DNA from: Hymenobacter edaphi
GTDB taxonomy: Bacteria > Bacteroidota > Bacteroidia > Cytophagales > Hymenobacteraceae
DNA length: 64,000 bases
Assembly: GCF_003258365.1 (NCBI RefSeq)
Contig: NZ_QHKM01000013.1
Coordinates: 34,894 to 98,893 of the forward strand
Direction of reading: 5' to 3'
Positions 52,154-59,783 of this stretch are shown here, in pieces; the first letter of the stretch is position 1, and each line of letters starts with the position of its first letter. Below the pieces are notes generated by a model. That model was given only the letters and a program-made list of their open reading frames with translations, did not search any database and had not been told where the DNA came from. The position numbers were made by a program, and so were the translations under genes.

Positions 52154-52783
52154 ATGCCTAATCGCTCCGCTTCTGCTTCGCCCACCACTGTGCTTTACAT
52201 CAAGCACATGGTGTGCGCGCGCGGTATCCGGGTGGTTCGGCAGGAGCTGGAAGGGCTGGGCTTGCAGGTGCTCGACGTGCGCCTGGGGGCCGCCACGGTC
52301 GCCGGAGAGCCGGAAGACCTGGACTGGCCCCGCCTGCGGGCCACGCTGGAAGCAGCCCGGTTTGCGCTGCTCGAAACCTTTCACCAGACCCTGGTGGAAC
52401 GGGTCAGCGTGGCCGTGAACCGCCTGTTGCGCGAGCCCGGCGAAAGCCTGCGGCACCGGGCATTCGGGGCGGCGGTGGCCCGTGAGCTGGACCTGACGTA
52501 CGGGCAGCTGAGCGCGGCCTTTGCCCGCTTGGTGGGCGATAAGACGCTGGCGGCCTACATCCTGAGTCAGCGCCTGGCTTATGCGCAGGAGCTGCTGCTT
52601 TCTTCCTCCCTGAGCGTGGGCCTAATTGCCCGGCACCTGGGCTACACCAGCCTGGCGCACTTCTCCGGCCAATTCCGGCGCTTGGCCCGCTGTTCGCCTT
52701 CCGCATATCGTCGGCTGCTGCGGGCCGAAAGGGCTCCGGTGGTAGGGGAGGAGGCCCCAAATCATGCAAGGGAAGAAGACTAA
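52154..52783 (+). CDS. HMA-AraC regulator with a degenerate metal site
   Basis: 209 residues from ATG 52154. Same layout as the regulator at 38038: an N-terminal HMA-like domain and a C-terminal AraC domain (HRAFGAAVARELDLTYGQLSAAFARL; SLSVGLIARHLGYTSLAHFSGQFRRLARCSPSAYRRLL). The CxxC of the first copy is CARG here (Cys21, Gly24), so the second ligand is missing. It may bind metal differently, or act as a constitutive or dimerising partner. Its last codons contain one copy of the operator motif. Confidence 0.8.
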   Translation: MPNRSASASPTTVLYIKHMVCARGIRVVRQELEGLGLQVLDVRLGAATVAGEPEDLDWPRLRATLEAARFALLETFHQTLVERVSVAVNRLLREPGESLRHRAFGAAVARELDLTYGQLSAAFARLVGDKTLAAYILSQRLAYAQELLLSSSLSVGLIARHLGYTSLAHFSGQFRRLARCSPSAYRRLLRAERAPVVGEEAPNHAREED

Positions 52784-52819
52784 TATGTAAAACCTTGGGC
52801 CACAGAGAAGGTATACTTA
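52758..52819 (+). promoter_or_regulatory. Copper-island operator motif plus promoter of the copper-storage gene
   Basis: CAAATCATGCAAG at 52758-52770, inside the end of the HMA-AraC coding sequence, then 41 bp, then TATACTTA at 52812-52819 (6/8 to the -7 consensus), 50 bp before the Csp-like ATG. Confidence 0.65.
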
Positions 52820-52869
52820 GGCAGCGACCCGGTTGGGTTGCCTTGTTCGTTCACCTACACCCCTTTCCC

Positions 52870-53205
52870 ATGCATACCCAAAACCAAAGCCTGCTCGACG
52901 CCCTCAATGCCTGTATCGCCGCCTGTGAGCATTGTGCTACGGCCTGCCTGCAGGAAGACAACGTGAAGATGATGGCCCGCTGCGTGCTGTTGGACCGCGA
53001 CTGTGCCGACATCTGCGCCCTCACCGCCCGCTTCACTGCCCGCGGCTCGGAGCACGCCGCCCATCTGCTACGCGAGTGCGCTGAAATCTGCAAGGCCTGC
53101 GCCGACGAGTGCGAGAAGCACGGCGCTCACTCCGAGCACTGCCGCCAGTGCGCCGAGGCCTGCCGCCGCTGCGAGCAGGCCTGCCGCCAGGGCATTGCTG
53201 CTTAA
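52870..53205 (+). CDS. Four-helix-bundle copper storage protein (Csp/DUF326-like)
   Basis: 111 residues from ATG 52870. The Cys residues are spaced along helices as in Csp proteins: CIAACEHCATAC, CVLLDRDCADIC, CAEICKACADEC, then CRQCAEACRRCEQAC. About 17 Cys in all. Csp proteins bind many Cu(I) ions in the core of a four-helix bundle. No signal peptide, so a cytosolic store. It follows the second HMA-AraC gene and a matching operator. Confidence 0.9.
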   Translation: MHTQNQSLLDALNACIAACEHCATACLQEDNVKMMARCVLLDRDCADICALTARFTARGSEHAAHLLRECAEICKACADECEKHGAHSEHCRQCAEACRRCEQACRQGIAA

Positions 53206-53224
53206 ATATCCTCGATACCATGGG

Positions 53225-53256
53225 AAGCCAGCTCGTCGCGTACGGGCTGGCTTTTT
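53225..53256 (+). terminator. Intrinsic terminator after the Csp-like gene
   Basis: Stem AAGCCAGC/GCTGGCTT with a 13-base loop and T-tract, 20 bp after the stop codon. Confidence 0.8.
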
Positions 53257-53272
53257 CGTGGGCCCCGGTGTG

Positions 53273-53334
53273 TTAATTATGCTGGTTCGCGGCCTAATTC
53301 TGTACGCCGGGCCTGGGCGACACCCCTACTTTTG
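53273..53334 (+). promoter_or_regulatory. Weak copy of the copper-island motif plus -7 box for the gene at 53368
   Basis: TTAATTATGCTGG at 53273-53285 keeps the AATTATGC core (9/13 to the full motif) and lies exactly 41 bp before TACTTTTG at 53327-53334, an exact -7 match. Confidence 0.55.
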
Positions 53335-53367
53335 CGGGGTCCTTCACCCGCCCCAACTGCCTCGCTG

Positions 53368-54012
53368 ATGACAATGGCTCCCGCCCTGCGCAAATTCATG
53401 CTCACCGCCCACATCACGTTCTCGGTGGGCTGGCTCGGCGCCGTGGCCATGTTCCTGGCCCTGGCCATCACCGGCCTGACCAGTACTGATGCGTTGCTGG
53501 TGCGCACGGCCTACCTGGCCATGGGGCTGAGCGGCTGGTTTGTTATTGTGCCCTCCAGCCTGGCCGCGCTGGCCACCGGCGTGGTGCAGGCGCTGGGCAC
53601 GCCCTGGGGCTTGTTTAAGCATTACTGGGTGCTGGTCAAGCTGGTGCTCACGGTAGCGGCCACGCTGCTGTTGCTGCTGCACATCCAGCCCATCGCCTAC
53701 CTGGCCGAGGTAGCCGCCAAAGCCGACCTCTCGGCAACTGACCTGCGCGGGCTGCGCCTACAGCTGCTGGCCGATGCCGCGGCCGCGCTGGTCGTGCTGC
53801 TGGCAGCCACCGCCATTTCGGTGTACAAGCCCTGGGGCCGCATTGGTAAGTGGCGGCTGCAAAAGCAGGCGCATGCCCAAGCCGTGGCCGCGGGCCACGC
53901 AACTGCTATGCCCACCCCCTGGGGCCGCTATTTGCTCATCGCCGGGCTGGTGCTGCTCCTACTCTTTGTCATCGGCAAACACTTGCTCGGCGGGGGCATG
54001 GGCCACCATTAA
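53368..54012 (+). CDS. Multi-pass membrane protein of the copper island
   Basis: 214 residues from ATG 53368. Four membrane helices (HITFSVGWLGAVAMFLALAI, LMAYLAMGLSGWFVIVPSSLAALATGVV, VLVKLVLTVAATLLLLLHI, LLADAAAALVVLLAATAISVY) and a fifth near the C-terminus. The conserved-looking histidine in the first helix (MLTAHITFSVGWLG) and the final HLLGGGMGHH are possible metal ligands. It resembles DUF2269-type membrane proteins. It has its own promoter with a weak operator motif. Confidence 0.65.
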   Translation: MTMAPALRKFMLTAHITFSVGWLGAVAMFLALAITGLTSTDALLVRTAYLAMGLSGWFVIVPSSLAALATGVVQALGTPWGLFKHYWVLVKLVLTVAATLLLLLHIQPIAYLAEVAAKADLSATDLRGLRLQLLADAAAALVVLLAATAISVYKPWGRIGKWRLQKQAHAQAVAAGHATAMPTPWGRYLLIAGLVLLLLFVIGKHLLGGGMGHH

Positions 54013-54058
54013 AGCTAGCGTGCGACGTGTCAGGCAGGCAAAGGGGGATTAGCTGCTA

Positions 54059-54120
54059 CAAATCATGCAAGCCTGAAGCCTAATTGTGTACCCCTTCCCG
54101 GGCACGTGCCGCTACTTTTG
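54059..54120 (+). promoter_or_regulatory. Copper-island operator motif plus promoter of the HMA chaperone
   Basis: CAAATCATGCAAG at 54059-54071, then 41 bp, then TACTTTTG at 54113-54120 (exact -7 match), 50 bp before the ATG at 54171. The clearest example of the motif-to-promoter geometry. Confidence 0.8.
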
Positions 54121-54170
54121 GGTGTTTTAATTCCGAACCCGCCCACCACGGGCGCCACGCATTTACTCCC

Positions 54171-54377
54171 ATGAAAACGCTCCAATTCAACACCAACATC
54201 AACTGCGGCGGCTGCATCAAAGCCGTAACGCCCACCCTCAACGGCGAGAAGGCGATTGCCTCCTGGCAGGTCGACACGGCCAACCCCAACAAGGTGCTCA
54301 CCGTGACCGGCGACGTGACCGAGGAGCAGGTGCTGGCGCTCGTAGAAGATGCCGGCTTCAAGGCTGAAAAGGCCTAG
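54171..54377 (+). CDS. HMA-domain copper chaperone
   Basis: 68 residues from ATG 54171. The fold pattern of CopZ-type chaperones is intact: strand, then the metal site NCGGCIKAV (residues about 11-19), helix, strand, and a C-terminal LVEDAGFKAEKA. The metal motif is INCGGC, not MTCxxC. It should hand Cu(I) to CopA. The in-frame extension to 54084 runs through the promoter and was not used. Confidence 0.88.
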   Translation: MKTLQFNTNINCGGCIKAVTPTLNGEKAIASWQVDTANPNKVLTVTGDVTEEQVLALVEDAGFKAEKA

Positions 54378-54472
54378 ACATTTTAGTGAGTGCCACCCAC
54401 GGAATACGGACCGTGGCTGTTTGAACTACCCCGCGGCCGTACCCGGCGGGCCCATCTTAACCACCAGAACCG

Positions 54473-54670
54473 ATGAAACGCAAGATGATGATGTTCGGCG
54501 CCGCGGCGCTGCTCTCCGGCGGCGCCTTGTTTGGCTTCACCAGCCCAACCCCGACCGCGGCGGATTGTCCACTGAAGGGCACCCCCGATTGCCCGCTGGT
54601 GCAAAACTGCGCCCAGGCCGGCACTCCGGCCTGCACGGCGGGAGCCCCTAGCTGCTGCGCGGCCAAGTAA
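54473..54670 (+). CDS. Small secreted Cys-rich protein
   Basis: 65 residues. An N-terminal hydrophobic segment (MMMFGAAALLSGGALFGFTSP) is followed by 40 residues with six Cys, in pairs such as DCPLKGTPDCPL and PSCCAAK. It lies 95 bp after the chaperone and ends 17 bp before a terminator. Likely a periplasmic metal-binding peptide; family not recognised. Confidence 0.6.
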   Translation: MKRKMMMFGAAALLSGGALFGFTSPTPTAADCPLKGTPDCPLVQNCAQAGTPACTAGAPSCCAAK

Positions 54671-54687
54671 GCTGCCCACGCTCGTGT

Positions 54688-54719
54688 AAAACGCCCGGCC
54701 CCAGTAGGTCGGGCGTTTT
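54688..54719 (+). terminator. Intrinsic terminator after the small Cys-rich gene
   Basis: Perfect 10-bp stem AAAACGCCCG/CGGGCGTTTT with a 12-base loop, followed by T residues. Confidence 0.88.
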
Positions 54720-54767
54720 TCGTTTTAGCGTTTCCTGGGACGGCCTGTAGTCAGGACCAGGTTGCTT

Positions 54768-54827
54768 GAAATTATGCAACCGTGCGGCCGTTTGCGTGTA
54801 AACATTGTCGCGGTTTGACTACGTATG
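54768..54827 (+). promoter_or_regulatory. Copper-island operator motif plus promoter of the DUF2231/multicopper oxidase unit
   Basis: GAAATTATGCAAC at 54768-54780, then 39 bp, then TACGTATG at 54820-54827 (7/8 to the -7 consensus). A leader of about 140 bases runs to the ATG at 54972, longer than for the other units. Confidence 0.7.
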
Positions 54828-54971
54828 GTACCCAACAGGGAAAGCAACGACCGCCTGGCTAGGACCAGTGGTCAGCGCGGCCTCTCCATTACCCATTGGG
54901 ATTTGCCCCGGCACTGCTGCTTGCGGTCAGCCGGGGTTTTTCCGTGTACCGGCCTTGGCTCATTCGGCTCT

Positions 54972-56159
54972 ATGTTTTCAGATTTTCCCAATCTGCACCC
55001 CCTGGTGGTGCACTTGCCCATTGTCCTGATACTGCTGGCTGCGGCATTGCAGGCCCTGCTGGTATTCAAGGACTGGCCCCAGGTGCGCTGGATTGCCTTG
55101 GCCGTGATGGCTGGGGGCTTTGCCGGGGCGGTGGCGGCCAGCACCGTGTTTCATGCGGCGGCAATTGGCCTTTCGCCCCGGGCAGCGGCCGTGTACGCGG
55201 CCCACGAGCAGTTCGCCGGCTACACCACCTGGCTCTCGGGCATCACGCTGCTATTGGCCGGCATCGGGTTTTACTTTAAGGTGCAGCGCCGGGCCTACGA
55301 GGTGCTGGTGCTGGTGGCAGCCGTGGCGGCGGCCGGCGCGCTTTCCGTGGCCGGGCACCGAGGTGCGCAGCTGGTGTACGTCGAGGGCGTGGGTCCCAAG
55401 GGCAACCTGCTCGATAAAAGCCACGGCCACGGCGGGGAGGATGCCATGCCCGGCATGGACATGCCGGCTTCCGAAGCGGACGCCCACAACGAGGAGCTTG
55501 GCCCAAGCGACGGGACTCGCCCACCATCAGTGGCTACGCCAGGTACCTCCCCGGCCAGCATGGAAGGCATGAACATGGGCCCCGGCCCGCAGGCCGCCCA
55601 GCTAGGTCAGCGCCGTCAACCCATGGAACAAATGGAAGGCATGAACATGCCCACCCAACGGCGCGGCGGCCAACCGCAGCCGGCGCCGGCAGGACGGGCC
55701 GCCCAGCAGGGAGCCATGGCCGATATGCCGGGGATGAACATGCCCGGGATGCGTACGCAACGTCCCTCCGGCCAAGGCAGCCCGCGCAAAGCGCCGCCCG
55801 CCCCGATGGACATGGGCAACATGCCCGGCATGGACATGGGTCCTGCCCGCTCGAAAAACACCTCCCCAAGCAAACCCGCCATAGGTACTATGAAAGGCAT
55901 GGAAAACATGCCCGGCATGCAGCCCGCCGGCGGCCAAAAGCCTGTGACAACGCGCCAGCAGATGGACGATATGTCCGGAATGCCGGGCATGAAAAAGGGC
56001 GAGGCTATGCCCGGTATGGGCGATAGGAAGGGAATGGAGAAGCCCGGAACGGGCGCCATGCCGGGCATGCCGGGAATGGCCATGCCCAGCAGCCCCATGG
56101 ATAAGTACCGGTTCGAGGACAACAACCCGGCCCGCAGCACCCCCAAACGCGACAAGTAA
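54972..56159 (+). CDS. DUF2231 membrane protein with a long Met-rich tail
   Basis: 395 residues from ATG 54972. The first 135 are a four-helix DUF2231 domain beginning with the hallmark NLHPLVVHLPIVLILL. From about residue 150 a disordered tail repeats Met-rich units (MPGMDM, MEGMNM, MADMPGMNMPGM, MGNMPGMDMG, MSGMPGM) mixed with Pro, Gln and Lys. Met-Gly-Met motifs bind Cu(I) in CopA, PcoA and CopB proteins. The same type of tract is in the multicopper oxidase encoded 6 bp downstream, so the two probably pass copper between them. Confidence 0.78.
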   Translation: MFSDFPNLHPLVVHLPIVLILLAAALQALLVFKDWPQVRWIALAVMAGGFAGAVAASTVFHAAAIGLSPRAAAVYAAHEQFAGYTTWLSGITLLLAGIGFYFKVQRRAYEVLVLVAAVAAAGALSVAGHRGAQLVYVEGVGPKGNLLDKSHGHGGEDAMPGMDMPASEADAHNEELGPSDGTRPPSVATPGTSPASMEGMNMGPGPQAAQLGQRRQPMEQMEGMNMPTQRRGGQPQPAPAGRAAQQGAMADMPGMNMPGMRTQRPSGQGSPRKAPPAPMDMGNMPGMDMGPARSKNTSPSKPAIGTMKGMENMPGMQPAGGQKPVTTRQQMDDMSGMPGMKKGEAMPGMGDRKGMEKPGTGAMPGMPGMAMPSSPMDKYRFEDNNPARSTPKRDK

Positions 56160-56165
56160 CGACCG

Positions 56166-58586
56166 ATGCGAATACTCTTTCTACTGGCTGCCCTGCTGGC
56201 CGCCATGCCCGCCTGGGCGCAGCACACGCCGGGCATGCGTATGGGCAAAAGCGCCGAGCCTCACCTGACCCAGTCTGCGCCCCCGGCTGCTCAGCTGCAG
56301 GGCAAGGTCGTGACGCCTCGCACGAGCTACGTGGGCAAGCGGGTGGAGTACGACCTGTACGTGGACGAGCGCCTGGTCAACTTCACGGGCCGCACCCGCC
56401 GGGCCATCGGCATCAACGGCCAGATTCCGGCCCCCACGCTCACCTTCAACGAGGGGGACACCGCCGTGATTCGGGTGCACAACCAGATGCACATGGAAAC
56501 CAGCATCCACTGGCACGGCCTGCTGCTGCCCAACGAGCAGGACGGCGTGCCCTACCTCAACACGGCCCCGGTCGAGCCGGGCGGCACCCACACGTTTACG
56601 TTTCCCCTGATTCAGAGCGGCACCTACTGGTACCACTCCCACACCATGCTGCAGGAGCAGGACGGCGTGTACGGCTCCATCGTCATCCACCCCAAGCGCA
56701 TTCCCTACGAGATGAAGGAGTACGTGCTGGTGCTCTCCGACTGGACCGACCACAAATCCAAGGAGGTGCTGCGCTACCTCAAGCGCACCGGCGAGTGGTT
56801 CGCCGTGCAGAAAGGGGCTACGCAGAGCTACGGCGAGGCCCTGGCCGCCGGCTACTTCAAGGACAAGCTCAAGCAGGAGTGGGGCCGCATGCCGGCCATG
56901 GATTTGACGGACATCTACTACAACAAATTCCTCACGAACGGGCAGGAAAAGGGCTATTTCAAGGACGCCAAGCCCGGGGAGGTGGTGCGCCTGCGCGTCA
57001 TCAACGGCAGCGCCTCGTCCTACTTTTACCTGCAGTACGCCGGCGGTCCTATGCAGGTCATCGCCGCCGACGGCATCAACGTGGAGCCCTTCCCCGTCAA
57101 CAAGCTCGAAATAGCCACGGCCGAAACCTACGACCTGCTGGTCACGGTGCCCGCTGTGGGCGCGGCCGAGTTTCGGGCCACGGCCAACGACATCACCGGC
57201 TACACCTCCACCTTCATCGGGCAGGGCGAGCCGATGAAAGCCCCGGACCTGCCCCGCATCAACTACTTCCAGATGATGCGGGAGATGAACAGCATGGAAG
57301 GCATGAGCGGCATGGACATGGGCGGTGCCGGCATGACCAAAGAGCAGGGCAGTGGGGAGATGAAAGGCATGGACATGGCGGGCCACCAGGGCCCGAAGCC
57401 AGCCCGTCCGGCTGCTGGTTCGTCGATGCCGGGCATGGATATGCAGCACGGCGCCGCGCCTGCCACCACGGCCCCCTCACCGCAGAATCGGCCCGAAAAT
57501 ACCCAGGAAAAGGCCGGCAAAAGCATGGGCAGCATGCAGGATATGGGCGGTATGGCGGGCATGGACATGGGAGGAATGGCCGGGATGAGCGGCATGGGGG
57601 GCAGCGCCGGCGACTTCAACTACAACCTGTTGCGGGCCCTTAACCCCACCGCGCTGGACTCGACCAAGCAGTGGCGGGAAATTAACCTGACCCTGACCGG
57701 CAACATGCTGCGCTACGTGTGGTCGTTTGACAACAAGACCCTCTCGCAGGCCGACAAGATTCCCATCCGCAAGGGCGAGAACGTGCGCATAACCTTTACC
57801 AACACCACCATGATGCGCCACCCGCTGCACCTGCACGGGCACTTTTTCCGGCTCGTGAATGCCCAGGGTGCTTATTCGCCGATGAAGCACACCTTCGACA
57901 TTCAGTCCATGGGCAAGGTCACCATCGAGTTCGACGCCAACGAGGAACAGGACTGGTTTTTCCACTGCCACATCCTCTACCACATGATGGCCGGCATGGC
58001 CCGCATCGTGAGCTACGAGGGCACCCCGCAGAATGAGTACGCCCGCACCGACTACAAAGAGCTGAAAAAAGAAGACAACCAGCCTTACCTCTGGGCCGAC
58101 CTGATGGCGCACTCGCAGGGCGCTTTTCTGGAAAGCACCCTGTCCAACAACCGCAACGCGCTGGAATTCGAGGGCCGCGTGAACTACCAGGGCAACTTCG
58201 AAACCGAAACCCACCTGCTGCGCTACCTCGACAACCGGCAGTTTCTCGCCGCCTTTGTCGGCTTTGACTACCGTAACAACCGCACGCTGCTTGCGGAGGG
58301 CGAGCGGAACACCAAAAACAACCGGCGGGTGTTCGACGTGGGCCTGTACTACCTGCTGCCCCTGCTCGTGCGCTCGGAGCTGCGCCTGGACAGCAACGGC
58401 AAGGTGCGCCTGCAGCTGGAGCGCACGGACCTGCCCCTAAGCAACAACTTCTTCGCCGACCTGCTGGTGAACACGGACCGGGAGTACAATGTCGCCTTCC
58501 GCTACATGGTCAGCAAGTACGTGTCCTTGAGCACCAACTACGACAGTGACTACAAGTGGGGCGCCGGCCTGACGCTCCACTATTAA
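56166..58586 (+). CDS. Multicopper oxidase with Met-rich linker and C-terminal CopB-like domain
   Basis: 806 residues with a signal peptide (MRILFLLAALLAAMPAWAQ). All four copper-ligand blocks are present: HWHG (115-118), HSH (157-159), HPLHLHGH (about 549-556) and HCHILYH (about 599-605). Residues 375-485 are a Met-rich insert (MEGMSGMDMGGAGM, MPGMDM, MGGMAGMDMGGM). The last 165 residues are strand-rich (YLLPLLVRSELRLDSNG..., YMVSKYVSLSTNYDSDYKWGAGLTLHY) and resemble the end of CopB outer-membrane proteins. It should oxidise Cu(I) in the periplasm or at the outer membrane. The C-terminal part is unusual for this family. Confidence 0.88.
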   Translation: MRILFLLAALLAAMPAWAQHTPGMRMGKSAEPHLTQSAPPAAQLQGKVVTPRTSYVGKRVEYDLYVDERLVNFTGRTRRAIGINGQIPAPTLTFNEGDTAVIRVHNQMHMETSIHWHGLLLPNEQDGVPYLNTAPVEPGGTHTFTFPLIQSGTYWYHSHTMLQEQDGVYGSIVIHPKRIPYEMKEYVLVLSDWTDHKSKEVLRYLKRTGEWFAVQKGATQSYGEALAAGYFKDKLKQEWGRMPAMDLTDIYYNKFLTNGQEKGYFKDAKPGEVVRLRVINGSASSYFYLQYAGGPMQVIAADGINVEPFPVNKLEIATAETYDLLVTVPAVGAAEFRATANDITGYTSTFIGQGEPMKAPDLPRINYFQMMREMNSMEGMSGMDMGGAGMTKEQGSGEMKGMDMAGHQGPKPARPAAGSSMPGMDMQHGAAPATTAPSPQNRPENTQEKAGKSMGSMQDMGGMAGMDMGGMAGMSGMGGSAGDFNYNLLRALNPTALDSTKQWREINLTLTGNMLRYVWSFDNKTLSQADKIPIRKGENVRITFTNTTMMRHPLHLHGHFFRLVNAQGAYSPMKHTFDIQSMGKVTIEFDANEEQDWFFHCHILYHMMAGMARIVSYEGTPQNEYARTDYKELKKEDNQPYLWADLMAHSQGAFLESTLSNNRNALEFEGRVNYQGNFETETHLLRYLDNRQFLAAFVGFDYRNNRTLLAEGERNTKNNRRVFDVGLYYLLPLLVRSELRLDSNGKVRLQLERTDLPLSNNFFADLLVNTDREYNVAFRYMVSKYVSLSTNYDSDYKWGAGLTLHY

Positions 58587-58604
58587 TCGCCCGGAGGTGT
58601 AGCG

Positions 58605-59525
58605 TTAATTGCAGGCCTTCACCAGGGCGGTCACGCTGAGCGTGGCCGTGGCGTCCGTGGTGTAGTTGTCGTTGTTGACGCACACGAAGAAGCGGCGTGT
58701 CCCGGGGGGCAGCGACATTGGCCGGGTTTCCTGAGGCGTGTTGGTTTCCATGCGCAAGCACGAGTTGGGAATGGTTATCGAGCCTTTCGTGGCTAGAAAC
58801 TGCTGCATGGCCGCCGGACTGGTGGTGATGTACCAGTGGCACTTGGTGGACGTCGTGGGCGGCTTGGTGTCCTGCTTCGACAAAGTGGAAGCGGCCATGG
58901 ACAACAGGGCCACCGTACCGGTGGCCGGATTGCTCAGGGCCGCGGCCATGCTCAAGGCCGTGGACCAGGAAGCGGGCTGATGGCCGTCGCGGATGTCGAG
59001 CTTGTACACGATACCCACCGTGCCCTCGGGCACGTCGATTTCAAACACCTTTCGGCTTAGGTGCATGCAGTTACTGCAGTGAATCTCCGCGCTGCTGAGC
59101 GGCAGGGCATCCTCCACGGCGTATGTGCACTTGATTTCGCGCCCGTCCTCGTGCCAGCTGCGAAAGTCGGATTGCTGGGCCCCGTTGACGTAGGTACCCC
59201 GAAAGCTCAGCTTTCCGTTCTCGTGCCAGCCCGTGCACAGCCCTGAAGGCACGTCGGGGTGCTCTTTGACCATCTTGCCTTCCCACTGCTTTTGCCAGGA
59301 AGGGTAGAAATAGTCGCGCACGGTGCCCACGGTTTTACCAGCCGCGTCGTGGCGGGCAATACGGGCGTAGGCCACTTCCTCCAGCGTCTCGGTGCGCTCC
59401 CAGTCCCGGTCGAAGTAGACAGTATCGGCTGGAGGAAGCGATACCGCGGCCGGCTTGGGACGCTGGGCTAGCGCGGTAACAGTACTAATAAGGAGTAGGA
59501 ACTGCAGAAAGTAGAGTTTTACCAT
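58605..59525 (-). CDS. Secreted protein with MORN-like repeats
   Basis: 306 residues with a signal peptide ending at ALAQ. Residues 85-130 contain MORN/YwqK-type units (GLCTGWHENGKLSFRGTYVNGAQQSDFRSWHEDGREIKC). A Cys pair (IHCSNCMH) follows, then a second half with regular strands. No enzyme motif. Convergent with the multicopper oxidase gene. A near-exact -7 box (TACATTTA on the minus strand, 59564-59571) lies about 40 bp upstream. Function unknown. Confidence 0.65.
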   Translation of the reverse strand: MVKLYFLQFLLLISTVTALAQRPKPAAVSLPPADTVYFDRDWERTETLEEVAYARIARHDAAGKTVGTVRDYFYPSWQKQWEGKMVKEHPDVPSGLCTGWHENGKLSFRGTYVNGAQQSDFRSWHEDGREIKCTYAVEDALPLSSAEIHCSNCMHLSRKVFEIDVPEGTVGIVYKLDIRDGHQPASWSTALSMAAALSNPATGTVALLSMAASTLSKQDTKPPTTSTKCHWYITTSPAAMQQFLATKGSITIPNSCLRMETNTPQETRPMSLPPGTRRFFVCVNNDNYTTDATATLSVTALVKACN

Positions 59526-59699
59526 ACAGAGTAAGCCAGCGGAAAAGACAGAGTAGCGGTTGGTAAATGTACTGACAAGTCGCTTTCTGTCTAATCCTCA
59601 CATGGGGCTACATGAATGGGTAGGCAGCAAGTTGAGACATCATAATTGTTACTTAAGATGCCAAAATTATCACGCAACGCTGAGCCAACTCTTTTTTCG

Positions 59700-59746
59700 A
59701 TAAGGTATGATAAGTCTTAGTTATCATACCTTATTCGCTACTTTTG
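59700..59746 (+). promoter_or_regulatory. 14-bp perfect inverted repeat and promoter of the tyrosine recombinase
   Basis: ATAAGGTATGATAA and its exact reverse complement (59700-59713, 59721-59734) around a 7-base loop, ending 4 bp before the -7 element TACTTTTG at 59739-59746. The repeat covers the expected -33 region, so a protein bound there should block transcription. It could also be an arm or core site for the recombinase. Confidence 0.7.
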
Positions 59747-59783
59747 GGGAACGCCCATTTTTCGCGTTTTCACTCCTTATGTA

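Noticed and set aside
59674..59690. AAAATTATCACGCAAC, similar to the copper motif
   Set aside because: It has a 3-base insertion in the core, lies outside the copper island and has no -7 box at the right distance.
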